In this document: in pieces, positions 5,681 through 5,769 of the stretch | Numbering within the stretch: position 1 is the first letter of the stretch | Layout of the letters: every line of letters begins with the position of its first letter | Assembly: GCA_003543035.1 (NCBI GenBank) | Contig: DPJL01000172.1 | Location: 1 to 5,769, forward strand | Direction: 5' to 3' | Length of the DNA stretch: 5,769 nt | From: Micromonosporaceae bacterium | GTDB taxonomy: Bacteria > Actinomycetota > Actinomycetes > Mycobacteriales > Micromonosporaceae | Made by a program: the position numbers and the translations under genes | The notes under the pieces: generated by a model | What the model was told of the DNA's origin: nothing | Seen by the model: only the letters and a program-made list of their open reading frames with translations | Database searches by the model: none

Positions 5681-5769
5681 CGTAGTCGGAATTCCCGTCA
5701 GCCCACGAGCACGTTTACGCCATCGAATGTCTCCTGATGACGGGTGAAGCGATAAGTCGCCCAGTGCAT
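5681..5769 (-). other. phoH upstream region, possibly containing the end of a preceding gene
   Basis: No confident promoter is seen. On the minus strand a frame open from the window edge (5769) stops at TGA 5700-5698 and ends in RFTRHQETFDGVNVLVG; it may be the C-terminus of an upstream gene ending 17 bases before phoH ATG 5680, but I do not recognise it. The phoH frame itself is also open to the edge, without another ATG or GTG. A 7-bp inverted repeat (CCCGTCA 5694-5700, TGACGGG 5738-5744) encloses an AGGAG (5735-5731) followed by ATG GCG TAA. Confidence 0.3.

Overview
The window looks like chromosomal DNA from a high-GC actinomycete (Actinomycetota). The base composition is GC-rich with strong G/C third positions, several junctions are coupled by 4-8 base start/stop overlaps, and one start is clearly GTG. 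Above all, the minus-strand order phoH - ybeY - CBS/CorC-type membrane protein - small cytidine-deaminase-like protein matches the conserved actinobacterial cluster known from Mycobacterium tuberculosis (Rv2368c-Rv2367c-Rv2366c-Rv2365c). I cannot place the genus.

Left part, plus strand (1-2504): three co-directional genes form a carbohydrate-catabolism cassette. They are the C-terminal two thirds of a Gfo/Idh/MocA-type NAD(P)-dependent sugar oxidoreductase (start lies outside the window), a DUF993 protein related to dihydrodipicolinate synthase/N-acetylneuraminate lyase, and a sugar phosphate isomerase/epimerase-type TIM barrel. The first two are joined by an ATGA overlap; the third follows after about 70 bases. 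The likely logic is oxidation of a sugar or polyol to a keto-sugar, then metal-dependent isomerisation/epimerisation and aldolase- or dehydratase-type chemistry. The substrate cannot be read from the window, and no transporter or regulator is visible.

Right part, minus strand (2485-5680): a tight operon runs right to left. PhoH-family ATPase is followed after 7 bases by the YbeY endoribonuclease, then by a CNNM/CorC-type transmembrane CBS protein (GTGA overlap), then by a degenerate cytidine-deaminase-like protein (8-base overlap). PhoH and YbeY point to RNA metabolism and ribosome maturation. The GTPase gene era, normally next in this cluster, is absent; the sugar cassette sits there instead, converging tail-to-tail with a 20-base overlap of coding ends.

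No RNA gene, IS element, CRISPR array or prophage feature is visible. There is no gene-free stretch over 300 bases; the longest gaps are about 70-90 bases (1635-1706 and 5681-5769). The points most worth following are the altered active-site motifs of the DUF993 protein, the YbeY insertion next to its zinc motif, the deaminase-like protein without any metal ligands, and the break in the era cluster.
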